Assembly: GCA_946546945.1 (NCBI GenBank)
Contig: CAMNOU010000003.1
Span: forward strand, 1-64,000
Direction: 5' to 3'
Origin: an uncultured Lachnospiraceae bacterium
GTDB lineage: Bacteria > Bacillota > Clostridia > Lachnospirales > Lachnospiraceae
Length of the DNA: 64,000 nucleotides
Part shown: one piece after another, positions 25,506 through 33,082 of the stretch
How the letters are laid out: the number at the start of each line of letters is the position of its first letter
Numbering within the stretch: the first letter of the stretch is position 1
Notes under the pieces: generated by a model
Seen by the model: only the letters and a program-made list of their open reading frames with translations
Database searches by the model: none
What the model was told of the DNA's origin: nothing
Position numbers and translations under genes: made by a program

Positions 25506-25530
25506 TACTGTAAATTATTTTAGCACAGTA
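25506..25530. promoter_or_regulatory. Possible operator upstream of the TrpR-like gene
   Basis: TACTGT (25506-25511) and ACAGTA (25525-25530) form an inverted repeat in the AT-rich upstream region, about 60 bases before the start codon. Confidence 0.4.
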
Positions 25531-25581
25531 AATTTTTAAAGTAAAGGGGGGATTCTCCGTTTTTGCGGCTCTCCGGGAAAA

Positions 25582-26628
25582 TCAGAAGGCAGCTTTCTGA
25601 GCAAAGGATACATTTACGAGATTCCTGTAATCCGGCCGGTCTGTCAGCTGTCCTGCGCTCTCCAGGATATCCAGGAGCAGATCATAGCTGTCTTCCGAAA
25701 AAACAAGGTCATCCTTCCAGGAATCCTGTTCCTGATAACGCGATACGATCCTGATCAGAGCTTCACTTTCTGTCTCCGGAAACTGCGGCTGTATCGCACG
25801 GGCAATCTCTTCTGCTGTATGAGAATTTACAAACTTCATCCCTTTCTGCAGTGCATTCGCAAAGGATTGTATGATCTCCGGATGTTCTTCGATATAACTT
25901 TGTTTCGCACTGAACGCGGTATAAGGAACGTACCCGGAATCTACACCAAGAGAGGCTACGACATAACCGCTCCCCTCCATTTCCAATGTGGTTGCCGAGG
26001 GTTCAAATTCCACCGTGTAATCACCCTGTCCGCCGGCAAAGGCCGGACCGGTAGATCCAAAATCAATGCTCTGATCAATGTTCACCGTTGACGGATCGAT
26101 GCCATTTTCTTTTAAAATGTATTCAAATACCATCTCCGGCATGCCGCCGGCGCGGCCGCCCAATACATCTTTGCCCACGAGCTTTGACCATTCAAAATGA
26201 TCATCCGGCTCTCTCGCCACCAGAAAGTTCCCCGCGCGCTGGGTGAGCTGTGCGAAGTTGATGACCTGATCTTTGGAACCCTCGTTCGCTGTGTAGACGG
26301 TCGTCTCCGGTCCCATGAAACCGATGTCTGCCTCGCCGGACAGAACCGCCGTCATGACCTTGTCAGCACCAAAACCTGTCACGAGATCCAGATTGATTCC
26401 TTCCTCGGCAAAGTAGCCTTCCTCAATTGCCACATACATCGGGGCATAAAAAATCGAATGAGCCACCTCATTCAGTGTGACAGATACCATCTCCTCTGAT
26501 GTATCGGTATCCGGTTCAGCCGGAGTCGTCTCTGTGGTGGTCTGTGTGCCGCAGCCGGCCAGAAGCATCGTGGCTAATACGGCGATGCAGGCACAGCATG
26601 CAGTCAGCAATTTCAGGATTTTCTTCAT
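25582..26628 (-). CDS. ABC substrate-binding lipoprotein, NitT/TauT (NMT1-like) type
   Basis: A 348-residue lipoprotein. The signal ends in the lipobox L-L-A-G-C (LAGCGTQ, Cys about 26), followed by a Thr/Glu/Asp-rich linker and a periplasmic-binding-protein fold of the NMT1/THI5/SsuA type (FYAPMYVAIEEGYFAEEGINLDLV, GADKVMTAVLSGEADIGFMGPE). Such proteins bind sulfonates, nitrate, pyrimidine precursors or related small molecules. No permease or ATPase gene lies next to it: the TrpR-like gene is on one side and hipA on the other. It is therefore an orphan in this window. Confidence 0.88.
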   Translation of the reverse strand: MKKILKLLTACCACIAVLATMLLAGCGTQTTTETTPAEPDTDTSEEMVSVTLNEVAHSIFYAPMYVAIEEGYFAEEGINLDLVTGFGADKVMTAVLSGEADIGFMGPETTVYTANEGSKDQVINFAQLTQRAGNFLVAREPDDHFEWSKLVGKDVLGGRAGGMPEMVFEYILKENGIDPSTVNIDQSIDFGSTGPAFAGGQGDYTVEFEPSATTLEMEGSGYVVASLGVDSGYVPYTAFSAKQSYIEEHPEIIQSFANALQKGMKFVNSHTAEEIARAIQPQFPETESEALIRIVSRYQEQDSWKDDLVFSEDSYDLLLDILESAGQLTDRPDYRNLVNVSFAQKAAF

Positions 26629-26720
26629 AATGAAATGATCTCCTTAAAGATGTTCTGGTTCATTGTATGAAGAAAATCGGGATGTGTGAATTATATTAAA
26701 AAAAGCATTCTGTATAAATA

Positions 26721-27980
26721 CTACAGCTCAGGCAACCCAAATGCCGGACGCATCGCTTCTATCTGACCACGCGACAGGCCACACTCAGATGCCAGATGCA
26801 TCCATTGACCGTTTACCGTATGAATCATTTTCTTCGCAATTTTTTTCGCATCAGATTCAGATATACCAAAACGCACAGCAGTATCTATTGCAAGTTGAAC
26901 ATTAATCTGATTATCCACTTCATCTACATTCAGGGAAAGTTCATCGCCATACGGGACAGGATTCACATCATAAAGTGGAGACAACGTCCACCCTTTCGGG
27001 GTCAAAAGAAATGCATGATTTCGCAGATGGTCATCTGTGTTTGTGACAGCCATGTTAAACAAAATTCTCTTCCACAGTTCCAACAAATCTGCTTTGGGAT
27101 TCGCTCCATTCGCCTTGATAAAAGCAGCTATATCAAGATAGCTTGTACCATCTGCAGCAGAAGCACCATCTGTTTTTCCGAGCAGCGTCATCGCGGAAGC
27201 GTAATGTATCCTTCGCGTTCCGTCACGGTCAAAACGCTTTACCAGATAAGTACTACCGTATCGGGAATATTTCTCCATCCGCGCCTCCGGCACATTTAAT
27301 CCACACATGGCCGCAAGATCATGTGCCACTTTTTCCCATGCCCCACTGTCATTTTCATCATGTTTGGACGGAAATTTTGCGATCCACAATCCGCCTTCGG
27401 CATCAACGACCGTAGCTTTCGGTCTGGCTCCGCCAAGCGAAGAGCCGGGCTGAATCAATTGATTCAGCCATTTCTCTGAAAGTCCGGATTCGTCATTTTC
27501 AAAATTCCGGGAAGCTTCCTCCAGCGTTCGCAGTCGTGCCCATGGCGGAACCGCTGCCTCCTCATCATCTGACAGAAAAGAACCTTTCGGATCTGTTTTG
27601 AAACGTATACCGCCCATTCGTGTCTCATCATAAACACCCAGCAAATAATCACTTGGATATAACTTTGCAGGTTTTCTTGATTCTCTGTCTGCCAGAATCC
27701 GTTCGCGCTTATTCATAAGGACGCGCCCCCAGCGATCCGGAGATGCGTCTGCAAATAAACCAAAAATATTTTTCCCGGATGGGAACTGTCTCCCCGGGAA
27801 AGCTTCCAATTCAGGATCCAGACAGATTGACAGCTTTGTTTTTTTTAGCCACTCTGTATCGTATTCAAAAGAATAGCTTTCCGTCCCTCGAATGACACTG
27901 ATATAGAGTTTTCCCAGCAGCAATGGTTCTTCTAAACTAAAACTATCATATACATATACGATCTTCTGGCTGGTCTGCAT
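26721..27980 (-). CDS. hipA: HipA-family serine/threonine kinase toxin
   Basis: A 419-residue HipA-like kinase. The N-terminal small domain (about 1-110) is followed by the flexible Gly-rich loop GSSLGGARPK (179-188), a Lys in IAKFPS (K202), the catalytic loop N314-x-D316-x-H318-x-x-N321 and metal-binding D338 (LYDVNP). HipA toxins phosphorylate aminoacyl-tRNA synthetases or related targets and cause growth arrest. The ATG overlaps the stop of the antitoxin gene by one base (TAATG). All catalytic residues are present, so it should be active. Confidence 0.92.
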   Translation of the reverse strand: MQTSQKIVYVYDSFSLEEPLLLGKLYISVIRGTESYSFEYDTEWLKKTKLSICLDPELEAFPGRQFPSGKNIFGLFADASPDRWGRVLMNKRERILADRESRKPAKLYPSDYLLGVYDETRMGGIRFKTDPKGSFLSDDEEAAVPPWARLRTLEEASRNFENDESGLSEKWLNQLIQPGSSLGGARPKATVVDAEGGLWIAKFPSKHDENDSGAWEKVAHDLAAMCGLNVPEARMEKYSRYGSTYLVKRFDRDGTRRIHYASAMTLLGKTDGASAADGTSYLDIAAFIKANGANPKADLLELWKRILFNMAVTNTDDHLRNHAFLLTPKGWTLSPLYDVNPVPYGDELSLNVDEVDNQINVQLAIDTAVRFGISESDAKKIAKKMIHTVNGQWMHLASECGLSRGQIEAMRPAFGLPEL

Positions 27981-28300
27981 TAATCCTTCCTCCTTGATGC
28001 CCGTTTTCTGGTGAGCAAATTCATATCCTGAAGCTGTCTCCCTATTTCGTCATCTCTTGCAACCAGCAGCAGATCCTTGTCCATGTTGTTTAACGCATGC
28101 AATACCGCCGCATAAATCCCCATAGCGACGGCCGGATTGCCTGATTCCACCTTCCACAAAGAAGAGCGGCTAATACCGGCACGTTCCGCAACCAGCTCTA
28201 CAGAGAGGTCCCTCCTCAGCCGCGCCAGCTTAATCTGCTCACCCATTGTTTTTAATATTTCTTCTGTAGCAGGAAGAATGTTGTATGAAGCTTTTTTCAA
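27980..28300 (-). CDS. hipB: HipB-like helix-turn-helix antitoxin
   Basis: A protein of about 106 residues with an XRE-type helix-turn-helix (GEQIKLARLRRDLSVELVAERAGISRSSLWKVESGNP) followed by a basic tail (LLTRKRASRRKD). The start is best placed at TTG 28300, because GAGGAGGGG sits just upstream. The only ATG, at 28318, would lie about 15 bases from the predicted transcription start with no site before it. HipB neutralises HipA and represses the operon; a palindromic operator covers its -10 box. Confidence 0.85.
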   Translation of the reverse strand: MKKASYNILPATEEILKTMGEQIKLARLRRDLSVELVAERAGISRSSLWKVESGNPAVAMGIYAAVLHALNNMDKDLLLVARDDEIGRQLQDMNLLTRKRASRRKD

Positions 28301-28326
28301 CTTTACCCCTCCTCGCATTGCCTTCC

Positions 28327-28368
28327 TATAATGTTTTCTATTATATACATTCACGCATTTAAAGTCAA
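28327..28368 (-). promoter_or_regulatory. hipBA promoter with palindromic operator
   Basis: Minus strand: -35 TTGACT (28363-28368), 17-base spacer, -10 TATAAT (28340-28345). The 19-bp palindrome TATAAT-N7-ATTATA (28327-28345) includes the -10 box, a natural place for HipB to bind and repress. Confidence 0.75.
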
Positions 28369-28456
28369 TAATTACAAACATTGCTTACCCCATTTGTCCA
28401 ATTATTGTCTTTTCCCCTGCCTTCTTCGAACGGTAATGCCGGATACTGAACGGCAT

Positions 28457-28511
28457 TATCAAGTACGCCTCGGGCGTACTTGCCGCGGCGCGCTTTCCGC
28501 TTGCGCGCCTG
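28457..28511. repeat. 55-bp double-hairpin repeat, copy 2 (inverted)
   Basis: Exact reverse complement of 1-55, with both internal palindromes. It lies in the gap between hipB and the TPR-like gene, so the two copies face each other 28.4 kb apart. Confidence 0.9.
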
Positions 28512-28533
28512 CGATCCGCCGGAGGCTTCAATC

Positions 28534-28623
28534 TTCAGCGCAGGTATGAAACCCATGCTGAAGACGAAAATGTTAATTTGGCGCATTCCTCTCACGACTA
28601 AAGTCACGAGAATCCTGCGCTGA
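28534..28623. repeat. Long palindromic region beside repeat copy 2
   Basis: Outer arms TTCAGCGCAGG (28534-28544) and CCTGCGCTGAA (28613-28623) are an exact inverted repeat. Within it lie a smaller CTTCAGC/GCTGAAG hairpin and a CTCACGAC/GTCACGAG hairpin. It adjoins the 55-bp repeat and may be part of the same composite element. Confidence 0.7.
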
Positions 28624-28704
28624 ATATTGAAAAGGTGCGGCTTTTTTCATAATAAAAAAGATATCCCAGTATTCTCTGTCCGGCAGCTGTAAACAAGAGA
28701 AATA

Positions 28705-28743
28705 GTTGACATTCGTCAAGTTAATCACTTTACAAATGTCAAC
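28705..28743. repeat. Inverted repeat downstream of the TPR-like gene
   Basis: GTTGACATT (28705-28713) and AATGTCAAC (28735-28743) are exact inverted arms 21 bases apart, 30 bases after the stop of the gene ending at 28773. It could be a weak terminator or a binding site. Confidence 0.45.
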
Positions 28744-28772
28744 TTCACATTATACTTTCGTCAAAACTCCTG

Positions 28773-29483
28773 TCACTCAAAAGGAAGAAAAAAATCATCC
28801 TCCTCATCATCGAGATCCTCATCCTCCAGCCATGCTTCGAACTCCGCTTCGGATCTCTCATCACATTCCTGAATCAGCTTTTGTATCTTTTTTTTCTTTT
28901 CCTTATCACCGGTCGCATCACACAATCGATCTACTGCACGATAGAATGGATATGCATCCTCATCGCAGAAATCCCAATCCTGCATCCTGCCATTCACAAA
29001 ATCCCAGGCTTCCTGATAGGTTCTCTTATGAATACATGCGGATACATAAGCCGCATTTGCCAGATTATTTTCCGGTTCTTCTTTTATCCAGCATTTGCAA
29101 TACGCATGTGCCTGATCTGTCTTCCCCAATTCCCACAGACACTGTGCCTTGTGAAAACGCAGATCCAGTCCATCTCCTTCACTCCAATCGAACGTCTTCA
29201 GCAAATATTCGACCGAATCCAGAAGTTGCCGATACTGTCCATGCATATCAAGCTCGTCCAGATAATCCTCAAGCCATCCATAAAAATCATGCACCCATTC
29301 GGTATCATCCTCAAGTTCCTCCACTGTACGTGGAAAAGCTGCATTCTCCTGACGCAGATTATCCAGTATGCTTCTGAATACGTCAAATGCCTTTAACCAT
29401 GATGTGATCCCGGTCTTCCCTGTAAGCATACCAACATAACACTCATGGGTACTCTGATCAAACTTTTTCCATTTATTAGCCAT
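28773..29483 (-). CDS. Unknown TPR-like, acidic-tailed protein
   Basis: A 236-residue helical protein whose family I do not recognise. Its helices have a TPR-like rhythm (YRQLLDSVEYLLKTF, DLRFHKAQCLWELGKTDQAHAYCKCWI, YQEAWDFVNGRM), with many aromatic residues. It ends in a very acidic tail (EAEFEAWLEDEDLDDEEDDF). No catalytic motif, signal peptide or membrane segment is seen. The start is ATG 29483 with GGAGGG upstream; an open frame reaching 29540 lacks a site. It lies in the accessory patch between hipBA and a broken Uma2 gene. Confidence 0.7.
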   Translation of the reverse strand: MANKWKKFDQSTHECYVGMLTGKTGITSWLKAFDVFRSILDNLRQENAAFPRTVEELEDDTEWVHDFYGWLEDYLDELDMHGQYRQLLDSVEYLLKTFDWSEGDGLDLRFHKAQCLWELGKTDQAHAYCKCWIKEEPENNLANAAYVSACIHKRTYQEAWDFVNGRMQDWDFCDEDAYPFYRAVDRLCDATGDKEKKKKIQKLIQECDERSEAEFEAWLEDEDLDDEEDDFFLPFE

Positions 29484-30086
29484 TGTACCCTCCTCCTCAT
29501 TCACAATTTCCCTGTTTATCAAATTGTCAAAGAAGTCCAAGCTCTTGAAAAAAACTAACTTCTATCTAGTCATCCAATACTTCGCATATTTCCAAGTAAG
29601 TGTTCCGATAATGTCTCTGTTCTTCTGTAAACGTATCTGTCACATTCACCCAATTACACAAAGAAACGATCCTCCTTTCCTTCCTTTGCAAATGCATATC
29701 TTCATTTTCCGGTTCCGCAATTTGGCGTCCTTTTCAGGATGACTCCTCCATAGTTTTGTCTATCTGGTTCCAATATAAAAAAGAAAGTATGTTTTTATGA
29801 ATTTCATCATAACATACTTTCTATTCCTGCTCAATGTCGTTTTCCTCATACGTAAGAAACGATATCAGACCATTTATTATGCATTGACACCTTCTTTTTT
29901 TCATATGATATACTTCTTCAAAAGCGTTGTTTCTTTTTGATAGACGAATATCCGTCTATTGTCCGATGTTCTTCTTCATCTGTATTTCAATCAGGATTCA
30001 TGCTTTTTGATTCATTTATACCCAAAGAGCAGGAAATCTTATCGAAACTCAGATTCTCCTGCGAATATTAGTCAGGAGGTTTATAT
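29484..30086. other. 600-base AT-rich stretch without a secure gene
   Basis: Only short features are visible: a hairpin with arms AGAAAGTATGTT/AACATACTTTCT (about 29783-29823), a small palindrome TAGACG/CGTCTA (29941-29958) and a 43-codon open frame at 29566-29697 (minus). It may contain decayed gene remnants. Confidence 0.5.
29566..29697 (-). CDS. Possible 43-residue small ORF or remnant
   Basis: ATG at 29697, stop at 29566, charged and helical toward its end (TEEQRHYRNTYLEICEVL). There is no clear ribosome site before the ATG; an AAAGGAGG motif lies inside the frame instead, before an internal GTG. It could be the tail of a decayed gene. Very weak call. Confidence 0.2.
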   Translation of the reverse strand: MHLQRKERRIVSLCNWVNVTDTFTEEQRHYRNTYLEICEVLDD

Positions 30087-30668
30087 ATGGATAATACGGT
30101 TTTTCAAGTATGGAGGTATGACATGCCTGGTCTCGAAGGATATCAGAAAATTGAGCGCATCGATGGAGTGACCTATGCGATGTCACCAACAGGGACTTGT
30201 CAGCATGGGATAGTCAGTCAGAACATAAATTATTCTTTACACCGGCAGTTGAATGACAGTCTCTGTCGTGTTTTCGTGGAAAATCTGGAATTAAGAATAT
30301 CTGACGATGAGTGGCTCGTACCTGATGTCATGATTACCTGCGACCGTCACGCATTAAAGGGCAGCAGATATTCTGGCATACCCAGGTTCCTGGTCGAGAC
30401 TTTAAGTCCGTCTACCGCAAGCCGTGATAAAAAAGTGAAAAAGGAAAAGTATGCATCCATCGGTGTTGATGAATTGTGACTGGTTGATCCAAGAGGGAAA
30501 TCTGTTGAGATCTATTACCTGGAGAGCAATACGTATGTTCTGGAGCAGTTCTATATGTTGGAGAATGACCCCGAGGACGAGGCCTTTAATGCCGATACAG
30601 TCATTACGCTGAGAATGTTTCCCAATATTTCCATGACATTGGCAGAGATTTTCCGAGATGCCGACTGA
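30087..30668 (+). pseudogene. Uma2-family nuclease-like gene broken by an in-frame TGA
   Basis: The reading frame encodes a Uma2/DUF820 protein (restriction-endonuclease-like fold): N-terminal YQKIERIDGVTYAMSP, the HGIVSQNI helix, EWLVPDVMITCD and LVETLSPSTASRDKKVKKEKYA, which include the Asp and Glu/Lys of the nuclease core. At codon 131 the frame hits TGA, exactly where family members have Trp in the motif EYW-(L/I)VDP. After it the same frame continues (LVDPRGKSVEIYYLE...) to a natural stop at 30668, giving 193 codons, the family's normal length. A good AGGAGG precedes the ATG. A single TGG-to-TGA change explains it. Confidence 0.8.
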
Positions 30669-30695
30669 ATTTTCCGACATTTTTTTCAGTGATCA

Positions 30696-30726
30696 GGGGC
30701 TCATTTCGGTATTATCCGACAGCCCC
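30696..30726. terminator. Weak convergent hairpin
   Basis: GGGGCT (30696-30701) and AGCCCC (30721-30726) with an inner CGG/CCG pair, between the Uma2 pseudogene and the PhlG-like gene. No T-run. Confidence 0.35.
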
Positions 30727-30764
30727 CTCTCTAAACCATATTATCTCATCTTCCTTCATATATA

Positions 30765-31553
30765 TTATATTGGAACATTCTTATACTCTTCGTACAATCC
30801 CGGAAGTATTCTGGACAAATTGGTAAACTCATTTATATTGTGCATAAGAGAGTTTCTCATTCTTCCTGCATCAAATTTTACATGCGGAGGAAGCTGTACC
30901 TTTTCGATTTTTCCATTTACAACATGATATCCGTACCAGAACCGGCTGCGAAGCTCAACTCCATGCTCCATCGGTCTTAAAAAATGAACCATGGTAACAG
31001 GTGTCCTGGCATTTCCGGAACATACAATTGTGCCTTTAAACTCTGCCAGACGCTGTACATCAAAACCGAGATCTGCCGGATTACGGAACGGGATCACCAC
31101 ATGACCTGCCTGCTCGCCCGGCAGATGAGTTTCCATGATCTCACAATCGGTGTCCCAGTATCTCTCATGATATGGCACAGAAGCATCCTGCAGTTTTTCC
31201 GGCTGCTTCGTCATGCAATACAGATGATTATTCGGATCCCAGATCTTATAACGAAGCGGCTCAATCATGTGCCAGCAAAACCACCAGTCAAACATTTCCA
31301 CGGTAACATCCGGCATGCTCTTCCGGTTTGCCAGCATTGCTGAGCCATCCGGGTAACAGCAGTAACCAAACTCGCCGGGAAGATATCCCTCCTGAAACAG
31401 ATCATTGATCTGATCGGGTGTCATCGCTTCCTCCGGAGACAGTTCGCAGTTTTCTGTCATTTTTTTCAGGTCCTCAAGCGGGAATTCCGCATTTGCATCA
31501 AAGTGTTTATAGAGGGGAGATTTCTCCTCCTCTTCTGTAATATCTACTGCCAT
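30765..31553 (-). CDS. PhlG/phloretin hydrolase-family zinc C-C hydrolase
   Basis: A 262-residue protein that fits the DAPG hydrolase (PhlG) family, which also contains phloretin hydrolase of gut Eubacterium. These enzymes cut the bond between an aromatic ring and an acyl group. The expected zinc ligands appear with family spacing: H110 (WDPNNHL), E141 (EIMETH, 31 residues later), H238 and E242 (HNINE). In PhlG these are H129, E160, H270 and E274. The start is ATG 31553 with GAGG 9 bases upstream. It is the last gene of the operon that starts at 39655. Which aryl ketone it cleaves is unknown. Confidence 0.85.
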   Translation of the reverse strand: MAVDITEEEEKSPLYKHFDANAEFPLEDLKKMTENCELSPEEAMTPDQINDLFQEGYLPGEFGYCCYPDGSAMLANRKSMPDVTVEMFDWWFCWHMIEPLRYKIWDPNNHLYCMTKQPEKLQDASVPYHERYWDTDCEIMETHLPGEQAGHVVIPFRNPADLGFDVQRLAEFKGTIVCSGNARTPVTMVHFLRPMEHGVELRSRFWYGYHVVNGKIEKVQLPPHVKFDAGRMRNSLMHNINEFTNLSRILPGLYEEYKNVPI

Positions 31554-31598
31554 AATTTTTACCTCATTCTCTCTCTTATTAAGTCTCACCCTTCCGGG

Positions 31599-32945
31599 TT
31601 ATGCCCATCCGGGATAGATTGTGTACATCAGCGCGATCACTGCTGTACAGATTAACGGAACAATGACTGATACCACAAACACCGGTTTATATCCATCCTT
31701 TAAAGATACACCCGACAGATCGTGGCACATGATAACAAACATACTGATTGGAAGTGAGTCAAATGTTGAGGCTGCGAATAATGCAATCCTGTGGATACCA
31801 GCCGCACTGAGACCACTTGCAATAAACGGCTGACCCAGAATAGGCAAACCGATCTGAATGCCGCCGATGGAATTTGCCATAAGACCAACCAGGATACAGA
31901 TGGAAATCGCGAATACAAAATACCCGCCGGAAGTCACACTTGTGAGTTTCTTTGCACAGCTCATAAATGTGTCTGTGGCTGCAACAGCGGAGCCAAACCC
32001 GACAACAGAAATAACCGCAATGGTGATTTTGGATGAATTGACCACGCCCTTGTTCAGGGCAGTCTGCAAAAACTTACGTATATCTCCCTGCGGCGCATTC
32101 GCCTTAATCTGCGGAAGGAATATGACCAGAGCAACCACAGTCCCTGCCAGAACTGCAATCGCATTATTCATCTTCACAAAATTAAAAAGAAGAAAAATAA
32201 CAGCCAAAGGAATCAAAGCTACAAAAAAATTCGGTTTCTTCACTTCTTTTTTCCGGCCGGCATAAACACCGCCTTCGAATTCCGTAAATCCTTCTCCCCT
32301 GTTTTTACATTTAATCAGAAATCGTGCTGTATAGGGAATGGAAAGAACCAGTACCAGCACCATAGCTGTAATGCCCGGGATCAGACCTGCTGTAGATTCC
32401 GTCCCCAGCAGATTCATTGCCAATACCTGTTTGCTCTGTACTGCTCCCGGTCCGTTCGCAATCCCGTAACACGCCATAAGAAGAACCGGAATCCCTCTGC
32501 GCGGCAGATCTGCTTTTCTCATCAAACCTACAATAATCGGATACATAGCAAATAAGCCAATCATTGCATCCACACCTGTATAATTCAGGATCGAGAATAC
32601 GATACTGCACACAAGGGTCACGACCCATGGCCCTCTTTTCCCGCTCAAATCGCCTTTTGCCAATACCTGCGTAATTGCTGAGGCGATTGAATCTCCGGCT
32701 CCGGAGCATCCAAATACTGCTCCAAAGATAGCACCGGTAATAAAAATCGGATAGAGATTCATCAGGATTCCAGATGCGCCCTGCATAAAGGTATTTATAA
32801 ATGTATCTGTGATGTTCTGTGCGTTAAATACCGCAATCACAATGACAGCGATAATTGCAACATAGGCAACATCCCACCCTTTATAACCCAGATATATAAG
32901 CAAAAACAATGCAATGATGATACCTGTTATTCCTAAAACACTCAT
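31599..32945 (-). CDS. GntP-family-like organic acid:H+ symporter
   Basis: A 448-residue membrane protein with about 12 hydrophobic segments and a central basic loop (CKNRGEGFTEFEGGVYAGRKKEVKKPN). The pattern GAIFGAVFGCSGAGDSIA, LNYTGVDAMIGLFAMYPI and ANSIGGIQIGLPILGQPFIASGL fits the gluconate/organic-acid permease superfamily (GntP/IT type); assignment to GntP itself is by overall look. It is encoded between the MFS gene and the PhlG-like gene, 45 bases before the latter, so it probably imports the substrate or exports a carboxylate product of the pathway. Confidence 0.78.
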   Translation of the reverse strand: MSVLGITGIIIALFLLIYLGYKGWDVAYVAIIAVIVIAVFNAQNITDTFINTFMQGASGILMNLYPIFITGAIFGAVFGCSGAGDSIASAITQVLAKGDLSGKRGPWVVTLVCSIVFSILNYTGVDAMIGLFAMYPIIVGLMRKADLPRRGIPVLLMACYGIANGPGAVQSKQVLAMNLLGTESTAGLIPGITAMVLVLVLSIPYTARFLIKCKNRGEGFTEFEGGVYAGRKKEVKKPNFFVALIPLAVIFLLFNFVKMNNAIAVLAGTVVALVIFLPQIKANAPQGDIRKFLQTALNKGVVNSSKITIAVISVVGFGSAVAATDTFMSCAKKLTSVTSGGYFVFAISICILVGLMANSIGGIQIGLPILGQPFIASGLSAAGIHRIALFAASTFDSLPISMFVIMCHDLSGVSLKDGYKPVFVVSVIVPLICTAVIALMYTIYPGWA

Positions 32946-32987
32946 ATTTTTACCTCATTAAGGTTCTTTTTATCTGTCTTTCATCAG

Positions 32988-33025
32988 AGTGTCAAAGTCT
33001 TTCTGTTTTGAAAGACTTTGACACT
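32988..33025 (-). promoter_or_regulatory. Perfect 16-bp-stem hairpin between the two transporter genes
   Basis: AGTGTCAAAGTCTTTC (32988-33003) and GAAAGACTTTGACACT (33010-33025) pair perfectly around a 6-base loop. It has no T-run, so it may be an mRNA-stabilising or processing hairpin rather than a terminator. Confidence 0.6.
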
Positions 33026-33082
33026 GTACGGTGCAGCACTCATTACTCAATCATATAGTTTATGTAAGAGACAGTCCAGATA

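Noticed and set aside
30402-30680. 92-codon minus-strand frame over the Uma2 gene
   Set aside because: Shadow of the Uma2 frame, whose family motifs are clear on the plus strand both before and after the TGA.
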